A program made the position numbers and the translations under genes. Source: Lachnospiraceae bacterium UBA3814 (GTDB lineage Bacteria > Bacillota > Clostridia > Lachnospirales > Lachnospiraceae). From it: DNA of 38,801 nt. The notes beneath the pieces are model-generated. The model made no database searches. It was given only the letters and a program-made list of their open reading frames with translations, and had not been told where the DNA came from. This document shows, piece after piece, positions 1 through 7,973 of the stretch; positions within the stretch are counted from its first letter, which is position 1, and every line of letters starts with the position of its first letter. Location: NCBI GenBank assembly GCA_002368575.1, contig DFEA01000099.1:20248-59048 (forward strand), read 5' to 3'.

Positions 1-62
1 CGGATCGGCGCGAACCAAGGTTCGCGCCCAAGCACACGATTTACTTCGTAAATCGGCAAAGG
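1..62 (+). repeat. Three-hairpin module, copy A (5' end cut by window)
   Basis: This is the first of two tandem copies before ridA. Only the last six bases of hairpin 1 are inside the window. Hairpin 2 (7-28) has ten paired bases, GGCGCGAACC against GGTTCGCGCC, around a two-base AA loop. An eight-base linker caagcaca follows, then hairpin 3 (37-55, CGATTTAC / GTAAATCG with loop ttc) and the tail gcaaagg. The order and sizes match copy B and the copy at 37230-37316. No T-tract follows, so it is not a Rho-independent terminator. Confidence 0.75.
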
Positions 63-65
63 CAA

Positions 66-152
66 GGAAATGATCCGTTCAGTAAACTGAACGGATCGGT
101 GCGAACCAAGGTTCGCACCTAAGCGCACGATTTATGAATAAATCGGCGCAGG
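66..152 (+). repeat. Three-hairpin module, copy B (complete, 87 nt)
   Basis: The unit reads ggaaat, hairpin 1 (72-97, 12-bp stem beginning GATCCGTTCAGT, two-base loop), hairpin 2 (98-119, 10-bp stem GGTGCGAACC, two-base loop), linker taagcgca (120-127), hairpin 3 (128-145, 8-bp stem CGATTTAT, two-base loop) and gcgcagg (146-152). The ridA Shine-Dalgarno aaggagg (154-160) begins two bases later, so the module lies in the presumed ridA leader. Compared with copy A, the third pair of hairpin 2 has changed from C-G to T-A on both arms, which is a compensatory change. Its role is unknown; an RNA-level control element and a mobile palindromic repeat are both possible. Confidence 0.85.
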
Positions 153-165
153 TAAGGAGGATAAA

Positions 166-543
166 ATGAATCAGTCTGTTCACACGAGCAAGGCCCCTGC
201 TGCCATCGGGCCCTATTCCCAGGCAGTCAGGGCGGGAAACACCATTTATGTTTCGGGTCAGCTTCCCATAGATCCCGAAACCGGAGAATTCGCAGGCAGT
301 GATATCGGCACGCAGACAAGGCAGAGCCTTTCCAATATTGAGAACATACTTAAGGAAGCCGGGGTCGGCATGGAAAATGTAGTCAAGACCACGGTCCTTC
401 TGTCCGATATCGGTGATTTTGCCGCCATGAACGAGGTATATGCCACCTTCTTCAGGGAGCCCTTCCCTGCAAGGGCGGCCTTTCAGGTCGCTGCAGTTCC
501 GAAGGGGGCAAGGGTCGAGATCGAAGCGATGGCGGTGATCTGA
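166..543 (+). CDS. ridA: RidA family enamine/imine deaminase
   Basis: The protein has 125 residues, the normal length for the YjgF/YER057c/UK114 (RidA) family. These small cytosolic homotrimers hydrolyse reactive 2-aminoacrylate and related enamine/imine intermediates released by PLP enzymes. The family signature is visible near the C-terminus (PARAAFQVAAVPKGARVEIEA), including the substrate-binding Arg of ARVEIEA and the following Glu. The N-terminal APAAIGPYSQAV is equally typical. The ATG at 166 is preceded by aaggagg with five bases spacing. The hydantoinase gene starts 57 bases downstream on the same strand, so the two may be cotranscribed. RutC, a RidA homologue, works in pyrimidine breakdown, which makes a link to the neighbouring amidohydrolase reasonable but unproven. 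Confidence 0.95.
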   Translation: MNQSVHTSKAPAAIGPYSQAVRAGNTIYVSGQLPIDPETGEFAGSDIGTQTRQSLSNIENILKEAGVGMENVVKTTVLLSDIGDFAAMNEVYATFFREPFPARAAFQVAAVPKGARVEIEAMAVI

Positions 544-600
544 GCGGTCAGATATACGGGCATGGATCGATCCGGCCCCGCATGACCTTTGGAGCAGGAT

Positions 601-2007
601 ATGGAAAAGCTTATCATAAAGAACGGAACCGTTGTAAGCGACACCGAATGCGTAAAGGCTGACGTGCTTATAAACGGTGAGCAGATAGAAGCGGTTACAG
701 CCGGTATTTCAGAAAAAGAGACCTTGGAGCGTGAGTCCGTACAGGTCATCGACGCCACGGGAATGCTTGTGTTTCCCGGAGCCGTTGACGCTCACACTCA
801 CATGGATCTTGACGTTGGCTATGACCGCTCCTGCGACACCTTTTACAGCGGTACTGTTGCCGCTGCCTGCGGCGGGACCACCACTATCATAGACCATATG
901 GCCTTTGGTCCCGAAGGCAGCTATCCCAGGCATCAGGCCGAGGAATATCACCGGCTTGCCGATGGGGAGGCTGTTATAGACTACAGCTTTCACGGTGTGC
1001 TTTGGGACCGGGCAGATAAACGTACCCTGTCCGAAATGAGGGAGCTTTCGGAGGATGAGGGGATCACAAGCTTTAAGCTTTACCTCACCTATGACAGGAT
1101 GCTTCACGACAGAGATGCTTTTGCAGTCCTTGCCTCGGCCAAAAAGGATAACATCCTTATCGCGGTGCACTGCGAAAACGACGGGATCGTAAGCTTCTAC
1201 CGGGAGCTTTTTCCCAGAGAGGGAAAGCTAAGCGCAAGATACCATGCCCTGAGCAGGCCTCCCGAGGCCGAAGCCGAGGCGGTGAACCGTATGCTTTACA
1301 TGGCCCGGTGTGCGGGGGAAGCTCCCCTTTATATCGTTCATCTCTCAAGTGAAGCAGGCCTTAGGGAAATATTGAATGCCAGAAGCCGGGGACAAAAGCA
1401 TTTTGCGGCTGAAACCTGTCCTCAGTATCTCCTGCTTGATGAAGCGCTGTATGAGGATCCCGTAAACGGGCTTAAAGCGGTAATGTCGCCTCCGGTAAGG
1501 AAAAAGGCCGATCGCGAGGCTCTGTGGCAGGCGCTCAGTGAGCATACCATCGATACCGTTGCCACCGACCACTGCCCCTTCACCTTCGGCAGACAGAAAC
1601 GAAGGGGGCTTGAGGATTTCCGCCGGTGCCCGAACGGTGCTCCGGGAGTGGAGGAGCGCTTTCTGCTTATGTACAGTGAGGGGATACGCCGCGGGCTTTC
1701 CCTTTGCGAGCTTACTGAGTATCTCTGTACCGCGCCTGCAAGGATATTCGGACTGTACCCGAAAAAGGGGATCATCAGGCCGGGCTCGGATGCCGATATC
1801 CTTATATTTGATCCCGGAAAAAGCACGGTGCTCACCCGGGATAAACTGCACGGGAACGCTGATTATACCTGCTATGAAGGCCTGAAGGTCAGCGGCTTTA
1901 TTGATACCGTGCTGCGGCGCGGGAGGGTCATAGTAAAAAACGGGGAATTCCTTGGGAAAAAAGGGGAGGGACGTTTTCTTAAGCGTGGTATCTCTTCTCT
2001 GTGCTGA
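601..2007 (+). CDS. hydA: Dihydropyrimidinase / D-hydantoinase
   Basis: This 468-residue cyclic amidohydrolase would open the ring of dihydropyrimidines or 5-substituted hydantoins. It shows the binuclear-metal site of the family: HxH at 65-67 (DAHTHMDL), the lysine that is normally carboxylated at 159 (SFKLYLTY), His190 (AVHCEND), His247 (IVHLSS) and Asp323 (VATDHCPF). I chose the ATG at 601 because GGAG lies six bases before it; a TTG at 589 would add four residues without a better site. An allantoinase or a phenylhydantoinase is possible, since substrate loops cannot be judged by eye. No thioredoxin-reductase-like or beta-ureidopropionase partner is in the window. The symbol is the one used for hydantoinases and should not be confused with the hydrogenase at 4628. 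Confidence 0.85.
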   Translation: MEKLIIKNGTVVSDTECVKADVLINGEQIEAVTAGISEKETLERESVQVIDATGMLVFPGAVDAHTHMDLDVGYDRSCDTFYSGTVAAACGGTTTIIDHMAFGPEGSYPRHQAEEYHRLADGEAVIDYSFHGVLWDRADKRTLSEMRELSEDEGITSFKLYLTYDRMLHDRDAFAVLASAKKDNILIAVHCENDGIVSFYRELFPREGKLSARYHALSRPPEAEAEAVNRMLYMARCAGEAPLYIVHLSSEAGLREILNARSRGQKHFAAETCPQYLLLDEALYEDPVNGLKAVMSPPVRKKADREALWQALSEHTIDTVATDHCPFTFGRQKRRGLEDFRRCPNGAPGVEERFLLMYSEGIRRGLSLCELTEYLCTAPARIFGLYPKKGIIRPGSDADILIFDPGKSTVLTRDKLHGNADYTCYEGLKVSGFIDTVLRRGRVIVKNGEFLGKKGEGRFLKRGISSLC

Positions 2008-2225
2008 ACTGCCGTAGTGAACGAATTACCGTCAGCTGCAGGTATTTATACCTGATAACGCAAATAACTGCCGATTACCGAAGCGTATAACGAGAAAACG
2101 CAGCTATACAGACATATGAAGCGGCAGTTAATTGCGTCACGGGTATATGTCGTTGACCGTAAATACAGACACCCGGTTCGTTTACAATACTATTAAACAT
2201 CATCATGATTACTTATGGAGGTCGT
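2008..2225 (+). other. Intergenic region with hairpins before the hydrogenase operon
   Basis: No gene is visible. A perfect 7-bp hairpin CAGGTAT/ATACCTG with a two-base loop lies at 2039-2054. A longer-range inverted repeat, TAACTGCCG (2065-2073) against CGGCAGTTA (2122-2130), encloses 48 bases. The hydrogenase promoter should lie here, but TTGACC (2153) and TACAAT (2183) are 24 bases apart, too far for a normal sigma-A promoter. A good Shine-Dalgarno (ggagg, 2217-2221) precedes the first hydrogenase gene. Confidence 0.5.
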
Positions 2226-2708
2226 ATGCTTGACAAAGCTTTTTATGAAAAGGCGGATGAGATATTATCCGCGCACAAAAAAGGAAAGGAATCACTGATA
2301 CCGATATTGCAGGATATCCAGGCGGTATACAGATATATTCCGCGGGAGCTCCTTTCCTACGTTGCCGGGAAAATAGGGATAACCGAAGCAAAGGCATATT
2401 CTGTTGCCACCTTCTATGAAAATTTCTCGTTCGATCAGAAGGGCAAATACGTGATCAAGGTATGTGACGGGACAGCCTGTCATGTCAGGAGGAGCAACCT
2501 TATACTGGAAAGGATACATAATGAGCTTGATCTGCCGGATGGTAAAAATACCACCGACGATATGCTCTTTACGGTAGAGACCGTATCCTGTCTCGGAGCA
2601 TGCGGGCTGGCTCCGGTAATGACCGTTAATGACGAGGTCCACCCTGCCATGACCCCTGATAAGGTGACGGAAACCATCAAAAAGATCAAGGAGGCCGAAA
2701 ATGAATAA
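2226..2708 (+). CDS. hydC: Bifurcating [FeFe] hydrogenase, NuoE-like [2Fe-2S] subunit
   Basis: The product is a 160-residue NuoE/HndA-type thioredoxin-fold protein that carries one [2Fe-2S] cluster. Ligands are visible as C80 and C85 (CDGTAC) and C122 and C126 (CLGAC). In HydABC-type electron-bifurcating hydrogenases this subunit belongs to the electron-transfer module between NADH, ferredoxin and the H-cluster. The ATG at 2226 follows ATGGAGGTCGT, giving ggagg four bases away; an upstream in-frame ATG at 2205 lacks a site. The stop overlaps the next gene by eight bases, which points to translational coupling. The order NuoE-like, NuoF-like, hydrogenase supports a trimeric soluble enzyme, not a membrane complex I. 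Confidence 0.92.
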   Translation: MLDKAFYEKADEILSAHKKGKESLIPILQDIQAVYRYIPRELLSYVAGKIGITEAKAYSVATFYENFSFDQKGKYVIKVCDGTACHVRRSNLILERIHNELDLPDGKNTTDDMLFTVETVSCLGACGLAPVMTVNDEVHPAMTPDKVTETIKKIKEAENE

Positions 2709-4584
2709 GCTAAAGACCCGAAAGGATCTGACGGATATACGCGCACAGGCGCAGAAGCGGATCGCGGACATAGGATGCCGCATCCTCATATGCGCGGGAA
2801 CGGGCTGTCTGGCCGGCGGATCGCAGAAAATATATGAGAAAATGTGTGAGCTTTGCGGGAAGTCCCCCGGTGCCGAGATAGTTTTCTCTCCGGAGGCAGC
2901 ACACGATACCCACACTACGGATGTACAGAAAAGCGGCTGTCACGGTTTCTGTGAGATGGGTCCGCTTGTCCGTATAGAGCCTTATAACTACCTTTATATT
3001 AAGGTAAAGCCCGAGGACTGCGAGGAAATATACAATACGACAGTGATCGGCGGAAAGCCGGTTGAACGGCTGCTTTATTCCATCGACGGCGTAAAATATC
3101 CCGCCCAGGAGGATATTCCCTTCTATGCGGGGCAGATGCGCCTGGTGCTTAAAAACTGCGGGCGTATAGGTGCCGAGCATATAGAGGAGGCTCTTGCCTT
3201 CGACGGCTACAAGGCTCTTGAAAAGGCGCTGTTTACAATGACCCCCGAAGAGGTGGTCAATGTCATATATGATTCCGGCTTACGGGGAAGAGGCGGCGGC
3301 GGCTTTCAGACCGGCTATAAATGGAAGCAGGTGGCAAGGCAGCCTGAAAAGATCCGGTATGTGGTTTGCAACGGTGACGAAGGTGATCCCGGGGCCTTCA
3401 TGGACAGGTCCGTTATGGAGGGTGATCCCCACAAGATGCTTGAGGGCATGATCATAGCGGGCTACGCCGTAGGCGCATCGGAGGGCTATATATATGTAAG
3501 GGCGGAGTATCCGCTTGCCGTTTCAAGGCTTAAAACCGCCATATCGCAGGCTATGGATGCAGGCCTTCTCGGAGATGATATTCTGGGAACCGGTTTTTCC
3601 TTCAGGATCCACATAAATAAGGGAGCAGGTGCCTTTGTGTGCGGAGAAGGAAGCGCGCTTACCGCTTCCATTGAGGGAGAGCGCGGCATGCCAAGGACCA
3701 AGCCCCCCCGCACGGTTGAACAGGGACTGTTTGGCAAGCCTACCGTGCTTAACAATGTTGAGACCTATGCAAACGTACCTATGATAATACAGAACGGCTC
3801 CGATTGGTTTCATTCCATAGGGACCGAAAAAAGCCCCGGAACAAAGGCCTTCGCCGTTACCGGCAGCATCAACAATACCGGTCTTATAGAGGTTCCGATG
3901 GGAACAACGCTCAGAGAGATAATCTATGACATCGGCGGAGGGATAAAGGGAGGCAAAAAATTCAAGGCCGTTCAGATAGGCGGGCCTTCCGGAGGCTGTC
4001 TTATATCAACGGATCTTGACGATCCTCTTGATTTTGATTCACTGAGCAGAAAAGGCGCCATGATCGGCTCGGGAGGGCTGGTGGTCATGGATGAAGACAC
4101 CTGTATGGTCGAGGTCGCAAGGTTCTTTATGAACTTTACCCAGAACGAGAGCTGCGGAAAGTGTGTTCCCTGCAGGGAGGGTACAATGCGTATGCTTGAG
4201 ATCCTCGAGGATATAGTACATGGCCGTGGAACCGAGGACCAGCTTGCGCTTCTTGAGGAGCTTGGAAACGCCATCAAGGATACGGCTCTCTGCGGACTTG
4301 GCAAATCCGCTTCCCTTCCGGTGCTCTCCACCCTCAAGGTGTTCAGGGATGAATACCTTGAGCATGTACGGGACAAAAAATGCAGGACGGGAACGTGCAA
4401 AGCACTGTCAAGCTATGTCATTTCACCGAGTCTTTGCCGCGGCTGCAGTAAATGTGCCAGGAATTGCCCTGTGGGCGCTATAACGGGCGAGCTCAGGTCG
4501 CCCTATACGATAGATCAGAGCAAATGCATCAAATGCGGCGCCTGTGCAGGCAATTGCGCCTTCGGTGCAATATCATTAGCTTAA
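2701..4584 (+). CDS. hydB: Bifurcating [FeFe] hydrogenase, NuoF-like flavin subunit
   Basis: This 627-residue subunit binds NAD(H) and FMN and is the presumed site of electron bifurcation in HydABC enzymes. Domains in order are an N-terminal thioredoxin-like [2Fe-2S] domain (about 25-125, cysteines in CAGTGC and CHGFC), a NuoF core with the glycine-rich GRGGGGF nucleotide/FMN motif and GDEGDPGAFMDR, the SLBB region, a NuoF-type [4Fe-4S] motif CGKCVPCREG, and a C-terminal double ferredoxin (CRGCSKCARNCP and CIKCGACAGNC). The extra N- and C-terminal iron-sulfur domains separate it from respiratory NuoF. It overlaps the preceding gene by eight bases and is followed after 43 bases by the catalytic subunit. 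Confidence 0.95.
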   Translation: MNKLKTRKDLTDIRAQAQKRIADIGCRILICAGTGCLAGGSQKIYEKMCELCGKSPGAEIVFSPEAAHDTHTTDVQKSGCHGFCEMGPLVRIEPYNYLYIKVKPEDCEEIYNTTVIGGKPVERLLYSIDGVKYPAQEDIPFYAGQMRLVLKNCGRIGAEHIEEALAFDGYKALEKALFTMTPEEVVNVIYDSGLRGRGGGGFQTGYKWKQVARQPEKIRYVVCNGDEGDPGAFMDRSVMEGDPHKMLEGMIIAGYAVGASEGYIYVRAEYPLAVSRLKTAISQAMDAGLLGDDILGTGFSFRIHINKGAGAFVCGEGSALTASIEGERGMPRTKPPRTVEQGLFGKPTVLNNVETYANVPMIIQNGSDWFHSIGTEKSPGTKAFAVTGSINNTGLIEVPMGTTLREIIYDIGGGIKGGKKFKAVQIGGPSGGCLISTDLDDPLDFDSLSRKGAMIGSGGLVVMDEDTCMVEVARFFMNFTQNESCGKCVPCREGTMRMLEILEDIVHGRGTEDQLALLEELGNAIKDTALCGLGKSASLPVLSTLKVFRDEYLEHVRDKKCRTGTCKALSSYVISPSLCRGCSKCARNCPVGAITGELRSPYTIDQSKCIKCGACAGNCAFGAISLA

Positions 4585-4591
4585 AAAAATG

Positions 4592-4615
4592 ATCCGATCG
4601 ATAAATCGACCGGAT
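4592..4615 (+). repeat. Hairpin directly before the hydA Shine-Dalgarno
   Basis: An inverted repeat of 11 positions (ATCCG-A-TCGAT / ATCGA-C-CGGAT, one A-C mismatch) with a two-base loop lies in the 43-base gap between hydB and hydA. The aaggagg site begins right after it. It opens with atgatccg, like hairpin 1 of the module before ridA, and has the same 11-12-bp stem and two-base loop size. It may be a single-hairpin relative of that family, or simply a local RNA structure that sets the HydA to HydB ratio. Confidence 0.5.
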
Positions 4616-4627
4616 AAGGAGGATCTG

Positions 4628-6316
4628 ATGGACTATATGACAATAGACGGCATTAAGGTGCCGATAGATGATGAAAAGAACATCCTCTCACTTATCAGAC
4701 AGGCCGGAATAGATATCCCAACATTCTGTTATCATTCTGATCTGTCCATTTACGGTGCATGCAGGATGTGCATGGTTGAGGATGACCGCGGCAGGATGTT
4801 TGCCTCCTGCTCCGAGCAGCCAAAGCCCGGGATGGTCATCCATACCAATACCAAGAAGCTGCAGCAGTACAGAAAGCTCATTATCGAGCTTCTTCTGTCC
4901 ACTCATTGCAGGGACTGTACCACCTGCACCAAAAACGGAATGTGTGAGCTCCAGAGCCTTGCATATCGTGTGGGTGTTCACTCGGTAAGATTTGAAAACA
5001 AAAAGGAGCCCCTTCCCATCGACATGAGCTCGGAATGTATAGTAAGGGACCCCAATAAATGTATACTGTGCGGAGACTGTGTAAGGACCTGTTCCGAAAA
5101 CCAGGGGATCGGTGCCATAGATTTTGCCTACAGGGGATCAAAAATGCAGATCACTCCCGCCTTTGGGAAGGATATAGCTCATACGGACTGTGTGGGCTGC
5201 GGTCAGTGTGCAGTTGTGTGCCCCACCGCCGCCATCTCCATAAGGACAAATGTTACGGAGGTCTGGGATGCCATAGAGAATCCCAATATAAGGGTCGTCG
5301 CCCAGATCGCACCTGCCGTCAGGATAGCCGTGGGTGATAAGTTTAACCTTCCCAAGGGTGAAAACACCATGGGCAAGCTTGTAAAGGCGCTTCGCATCAT
5401 GGGCTTTGACGAGGTGTATGATACCAATTTCGGAGCGGATCTTACCATTATAGAGGAATCGAAGGAATTTGCCGAAAGGCTCAAATCCGGAGAAAAACTG
5501 CCCCTATTCACGTCCTGCTGCCCCGGATGGGTCAAATTCTGCGAGAACAAATATCCGGAATTTAAGGACAACATCAGCACCTGCCGTTCTCCCATGGGAA
5601 TGTTCTCGCCCGTTATCAAGGAATACTTTGCAGAAAAGGACAAGGAGGAAGGAAAGACCACCTATATCGTTGCCATCATGCCCTGTACCGCAAAGAAGGC
5701 TGAGATCCTTCGCCCCGACAATTTTACCGACGGCAGGCAGGATACCGACATAGTGATAACCACTCAGGAGATCATCAGGATGATAAAGCAGGTCGGTATC
5801 AAATTTGAGACGCTTAACAGTGAAGCCTGTGATATGCCTTTTTCAATGGCCTCGGGCGGAGCCTCTATCTTCGGCATTACCGGAGGTGTCACGGAGGCCG
5901 TACTCAGGCAGCTGGCCCCTGATAAGGATCATGCCACCCTTGAGGACATAAAGTACTCGGGTATACGTGGAAAGGAAGGCTTTAAGGAGGCTCTGGTAAA
6001 GTTCGGGGAACGTGAGCTTAGGATTGCGGTCGTACACGGACTGAAAAATGCCGCGGATCTGCTTGACGATATAAAGGCCGGGAATGCGCATTATGACTTC
6101 GTTGAGGTCATGGCCTGCAGACGGGGATGCATACTGGGCGGAGGCCAGCCGGTTCCCATGGGCCCGAGCACCCGGACAGCCCGGATGAAGGGGATATATC
6201 AGGTAGACCGGCTCTCCAGCATCCGCTATACCGACGAAAATCCCCTTATCGAACGCATCTGGGAGGATGTAATAGCAGGCCGTGAGCATAAGCTGCTGCA
6301 TCGGGCCGGCCGTTAA
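4628..6316 (+). CDS. hydA: [FeFe] hydrogenase catalytic subunit
   Basis: This 562-residue enzyme catalyses reversible proton reduction to H2. An N-terminal [2Fe-2S] domain has C34, C45, C48 and C61. A His-ligated [4Fe-4S] motif (HCRDCTTCTKNGMC) follows, then two ferredoxin clusters (CILCGDCVRTC, CVGCGQCAVVC). The H-cluster domain has the three classical motifs: TSCCPGW (cluster ligand plus the proton-relay Cys), MPCTAKKAE and MACRRGCILGGGQP. The ATG at 4628 follows aaggagg by five bases; the upstream in-frame ATG at 4589 would lie inside the hairpin leader and has no site. With its two partners it should couple NADH and reduced ferredoxin oxidation to H2 release. The gene ends eight bases before the convergent cls stop, with no visible terminator. 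Confidence 0.96.
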   Translation: MDYMTIDGIKVPIDDEKNILSLIRQAGIDIPTFCYHSDLSIYGACRMCMVEDDRGRMFASCSEQPKPGMVIHTNTKKLQQYRKLIIELLLSTHCRDCTTCTKNGMCELQSLAYRVGVHSVRFENKKEPLPIDMSSECIVRDPNKCILCGDCVRTCSENQGIGAIDFAYRGSKMQITPAFGKDIAHTDCVGCGQCAVVCPTAAISIRTNVTEVWDAIENPNIRVVAQIAPAVRIAVGDKFNLPKGENTMGKLVKALRIMGFDEVYDTNFGADLTIIEESKEFAERLKSGEKLPLFTSCCPGWVKFCENKYPEFKDNISTCRSPMGMFSPVIKEYFAEKDKEEGKTTYIVAIMPCTAKKAEILRPDNFTDGRQDTDIVITTQEIIRMIKQVGIKFETLNSEACDMPFSMASGGASIFGITGGVTEAVLRQLAPDKDHATLEDIKYSGIRGKEGFKEALVKFGERELRIAVVHGLKNAADLLDDIKAGNAHYDFVEVMACRRGCILGGGQPVPMGPSTRTARMKGIYQVDRLSSIRYTDENPLIERIWEDVIAGREHKLLHRAGR

Positions 6317-6324
6317 AGGCTGTA

Positions 6325-7887
6325 TTACAGGAGCGGCGCAAGAACCCTTAAGACACTGTCAATAAAACGGTATATTCTGCCGTTATTGATATTCTCAGGG
6401 GTTCTTTCCCTGCACTCCTCCTGTGTCGCAAGATAATCTCTTTTCAGGTCCTCTATGATATCCGCTCTGTAAAATAACGAATTACATTCAAAATGCAGAA
6501 ACAGGCTTCTGTAATCCAGATTCACCGTACCTATGCCTGCCACCTTGTCGTCGCAGATGACTGCCTTGGCGTGCACAAAACCCGGAGTATATTCGTATAT
6601 CCTGACACCGGCCTTGAGAAGGTCCCTGTAGTAGCTCCTTGAAAGCCTGTAGATCATCTTTTTGTCCGGGATCCCGGGCATGATTATCCTTACGTCCACT
6701 CCCCTTTCCGCCGCACGGATAAAGGCGTCAAAAAGGGCGTCTCCAAGTATAAGATAGGGTGTATAGAACCATACATAATGTGTGGCCATTGAAAGCAGCT
6801 CCGTGAAAAAGACATTGCTTGTATGCTCCTCTCTTACCGGAGAATCATAATAAGGAAGGATATAACCGTTATCCCCCCGGGCTTTATCTGTACCGCCGCC
6901 TTCCGCCGCATCCTCAGGTACTTCAAAAAAGCCGGAGTTCTTTCTGTCGATCAGATCCTTTGAAAAGGCGTTCCAGAATTCGGCAAACATATAGGTATAG
7001 CTTCCCACCCCGTCACCGGTTATGCGAAAGCCTATGTCCTTCCATCTTCCGTAAACCTCTTTTACATTTATATATTCATCCGCAAGGTTAATGCCGCCGC
7101 TGTATGCGATCCTTCCGTCGATCACCATGAGCTTTCTGTGATCTCTGTTATTCAGTCTGGTGGAAAAGAACAGAAGCGGATTAAAGGCTATACATCTGAT
7201 GCCCTTTCTGTTCAGATCGTGTATATCGGACACCGAATAGGTCGCAATGCTTCCAAGATCGTCATAGATAACTCTTACATCCACACCTGCCGAGGCTCTT
7301 TCCGAAAGGATATCTGTAATGGTATCCCAGAACTTTCCCCTCTGAATGATAAAATACTCTATAAAAATAAACCTCTCAGCCTTTTTCAGATCCTCACACA
7401 TGTCGGCGAACATATCCTCGCCAAAGGCGTAATACCTGGATGTGCCGTTCTTAAGCACGGGAAAGCCCGTGGTCTCCGAAATATGCCTCATGGATTGTCC
7501 GAGCCTGAGCTCCTGCTTCTCCACCTCCGCCGAGAGATCCTTCTTGCTGGCATATTCCCCGACCGAAAACGCTTTTGCCGACTCCTGCAATTTTTTACTG
7601 AGAGAAAGCCCGGTATGCCGGTTTCCCAGAGAAGCATAAAGTATCGCTCCCAGGATCGGCATGACCAGAATGGTGATCACCCACAAAAGCTTATAGGAGC
7701 TTTCATCTCTTTTGGAAACGAGGTTAAGCACGAATACTATGGCAAGAACGGTAAACAGCACGCTTATCAGATCGGTGAGATGGCCGTACATCACCCTGTC
7801 AAGCCCGCCCAGTATCATATAATACCAGGCGATCTGCAGCGCAATGGCGGGTATCACTACAATAATACGACCCAGAATTTTCTTCAT
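6325..7887 (-). CDS. cls: Cardiolipin synthase (PLD superfamily)
   Basis: The protein has 520 residues, close to Bacillus and E. coli cardiolipin synthases. Two N-terminal hydrophobic segments (about 5-28 and 38-56), plus a third near 68-86, anchor it in the membrane. Two HKD motifs follow: H250-x-K252-x4-D257 (DHRKLMVID) and H438-x-K440-x4-D445 (VHAKAVICD). Such enzymes make cardiolipin from two phosphatidylglycerols. The ATG at 7887 is preceded by aaggagtg. Just upstream, in the space to cysK, lie several hairpins. The gene is downstream of cysK on the same strand, but the 80-base structured gap leaves cotranscription open. Confidence 0.93.
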   Translation of the reverse strand: MKKILGRIIVVIPAIALQIAWYYMILGGLDRVMYGHLTDLISVLFTVLAIVFVLNLVSKRDESSYKLLWVITILVMPILGAILYASLGNRHTGLSLSKKLQESAKAFSVGEYASKKDLSAEVEKQELRLGQSMRHISETTGFPVLKNGTSRYYAFGEDMFADMCEDLKKAERFIFIEYFIIQRGKFWDTITDILSERASAGVDVRVIYDDLGSIATYSVSDIHDLNRKGIRCIAFNPLLFFSTRLNNRDHRKLMVIDGRIAYSGGINLADEYINVKEVYGRWKDIGFRITGDGVGSYTYMFAEFWNAFSKDLIDRKNSGFFEVPEDAAEGGGTDKARGDNGYILPYYDSPVREEHTSNVFFTELLSMATHYVWFYTPYLILGDALFDAFIRAAERGVDVRIIMPGIPDKKMIYRLSRSYYRDLLKAGVRIYEYTPGFVHAKAVICDDKVAGIGTVNLDYRSLFLHFECNSLFYRADIIEDLKRDYLATQEECRERTPENINNGRIYRFIDSVLRVLAPLL

Positions 7888-7912
7888 AACACACTCCTTC
7901 CCTGTTACAATG

Positions 7913-7973
7913 AACGGATTAAATCCGTTTACTATACAAAAACAGTATGTATCTGATCGGCGCGGGATCAGAT
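7913..7973 (-). repeat. Cluster of hairpins in the cysK-cls gap
   Basis: Two perfect inverted repeats flank a weaker one. AACGGATT/AATCCGTT with a single-base loop is at 7913-7929. ATCTGATC/GATCAGAT with a seven-base GC-rich loop is at 7951-7973. A weaker ATAC/GTAT stem lies between them. The second starts at the cysK stop codon, so it may help end cysK transcription, though no T-run follows. Three hairpins in a row before a Shine-Dalgarno recalls the ridA module, but stem lengths and sequences do not match it. Confidence 0.55.

Noticed and set aside
1..152. Tandem repeats before ridA as a CRISPR array
   Set aside because: Each unit is made of three palindromes with different stem sequences between copies and no unique spacers of constant length; there are no cas genes.
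66..152. Module hairpins as Rho-independent terminators
   Set aside because: No T-tract follows any of them, and they are placed directly before a Shine-Dalgarno.
2153..2188. Promoter TTGACC / TACAAT before the hydrogenase operon
   Set aside because: The spacing is 24 bases, outside the range for sigma-A promoters.
5505..5530. TSCCPGW in the hydrogenase as an odd variant
   Set aside because: The double Cys is the classical form, giving one cluster ligand and the proton-relay Cys.
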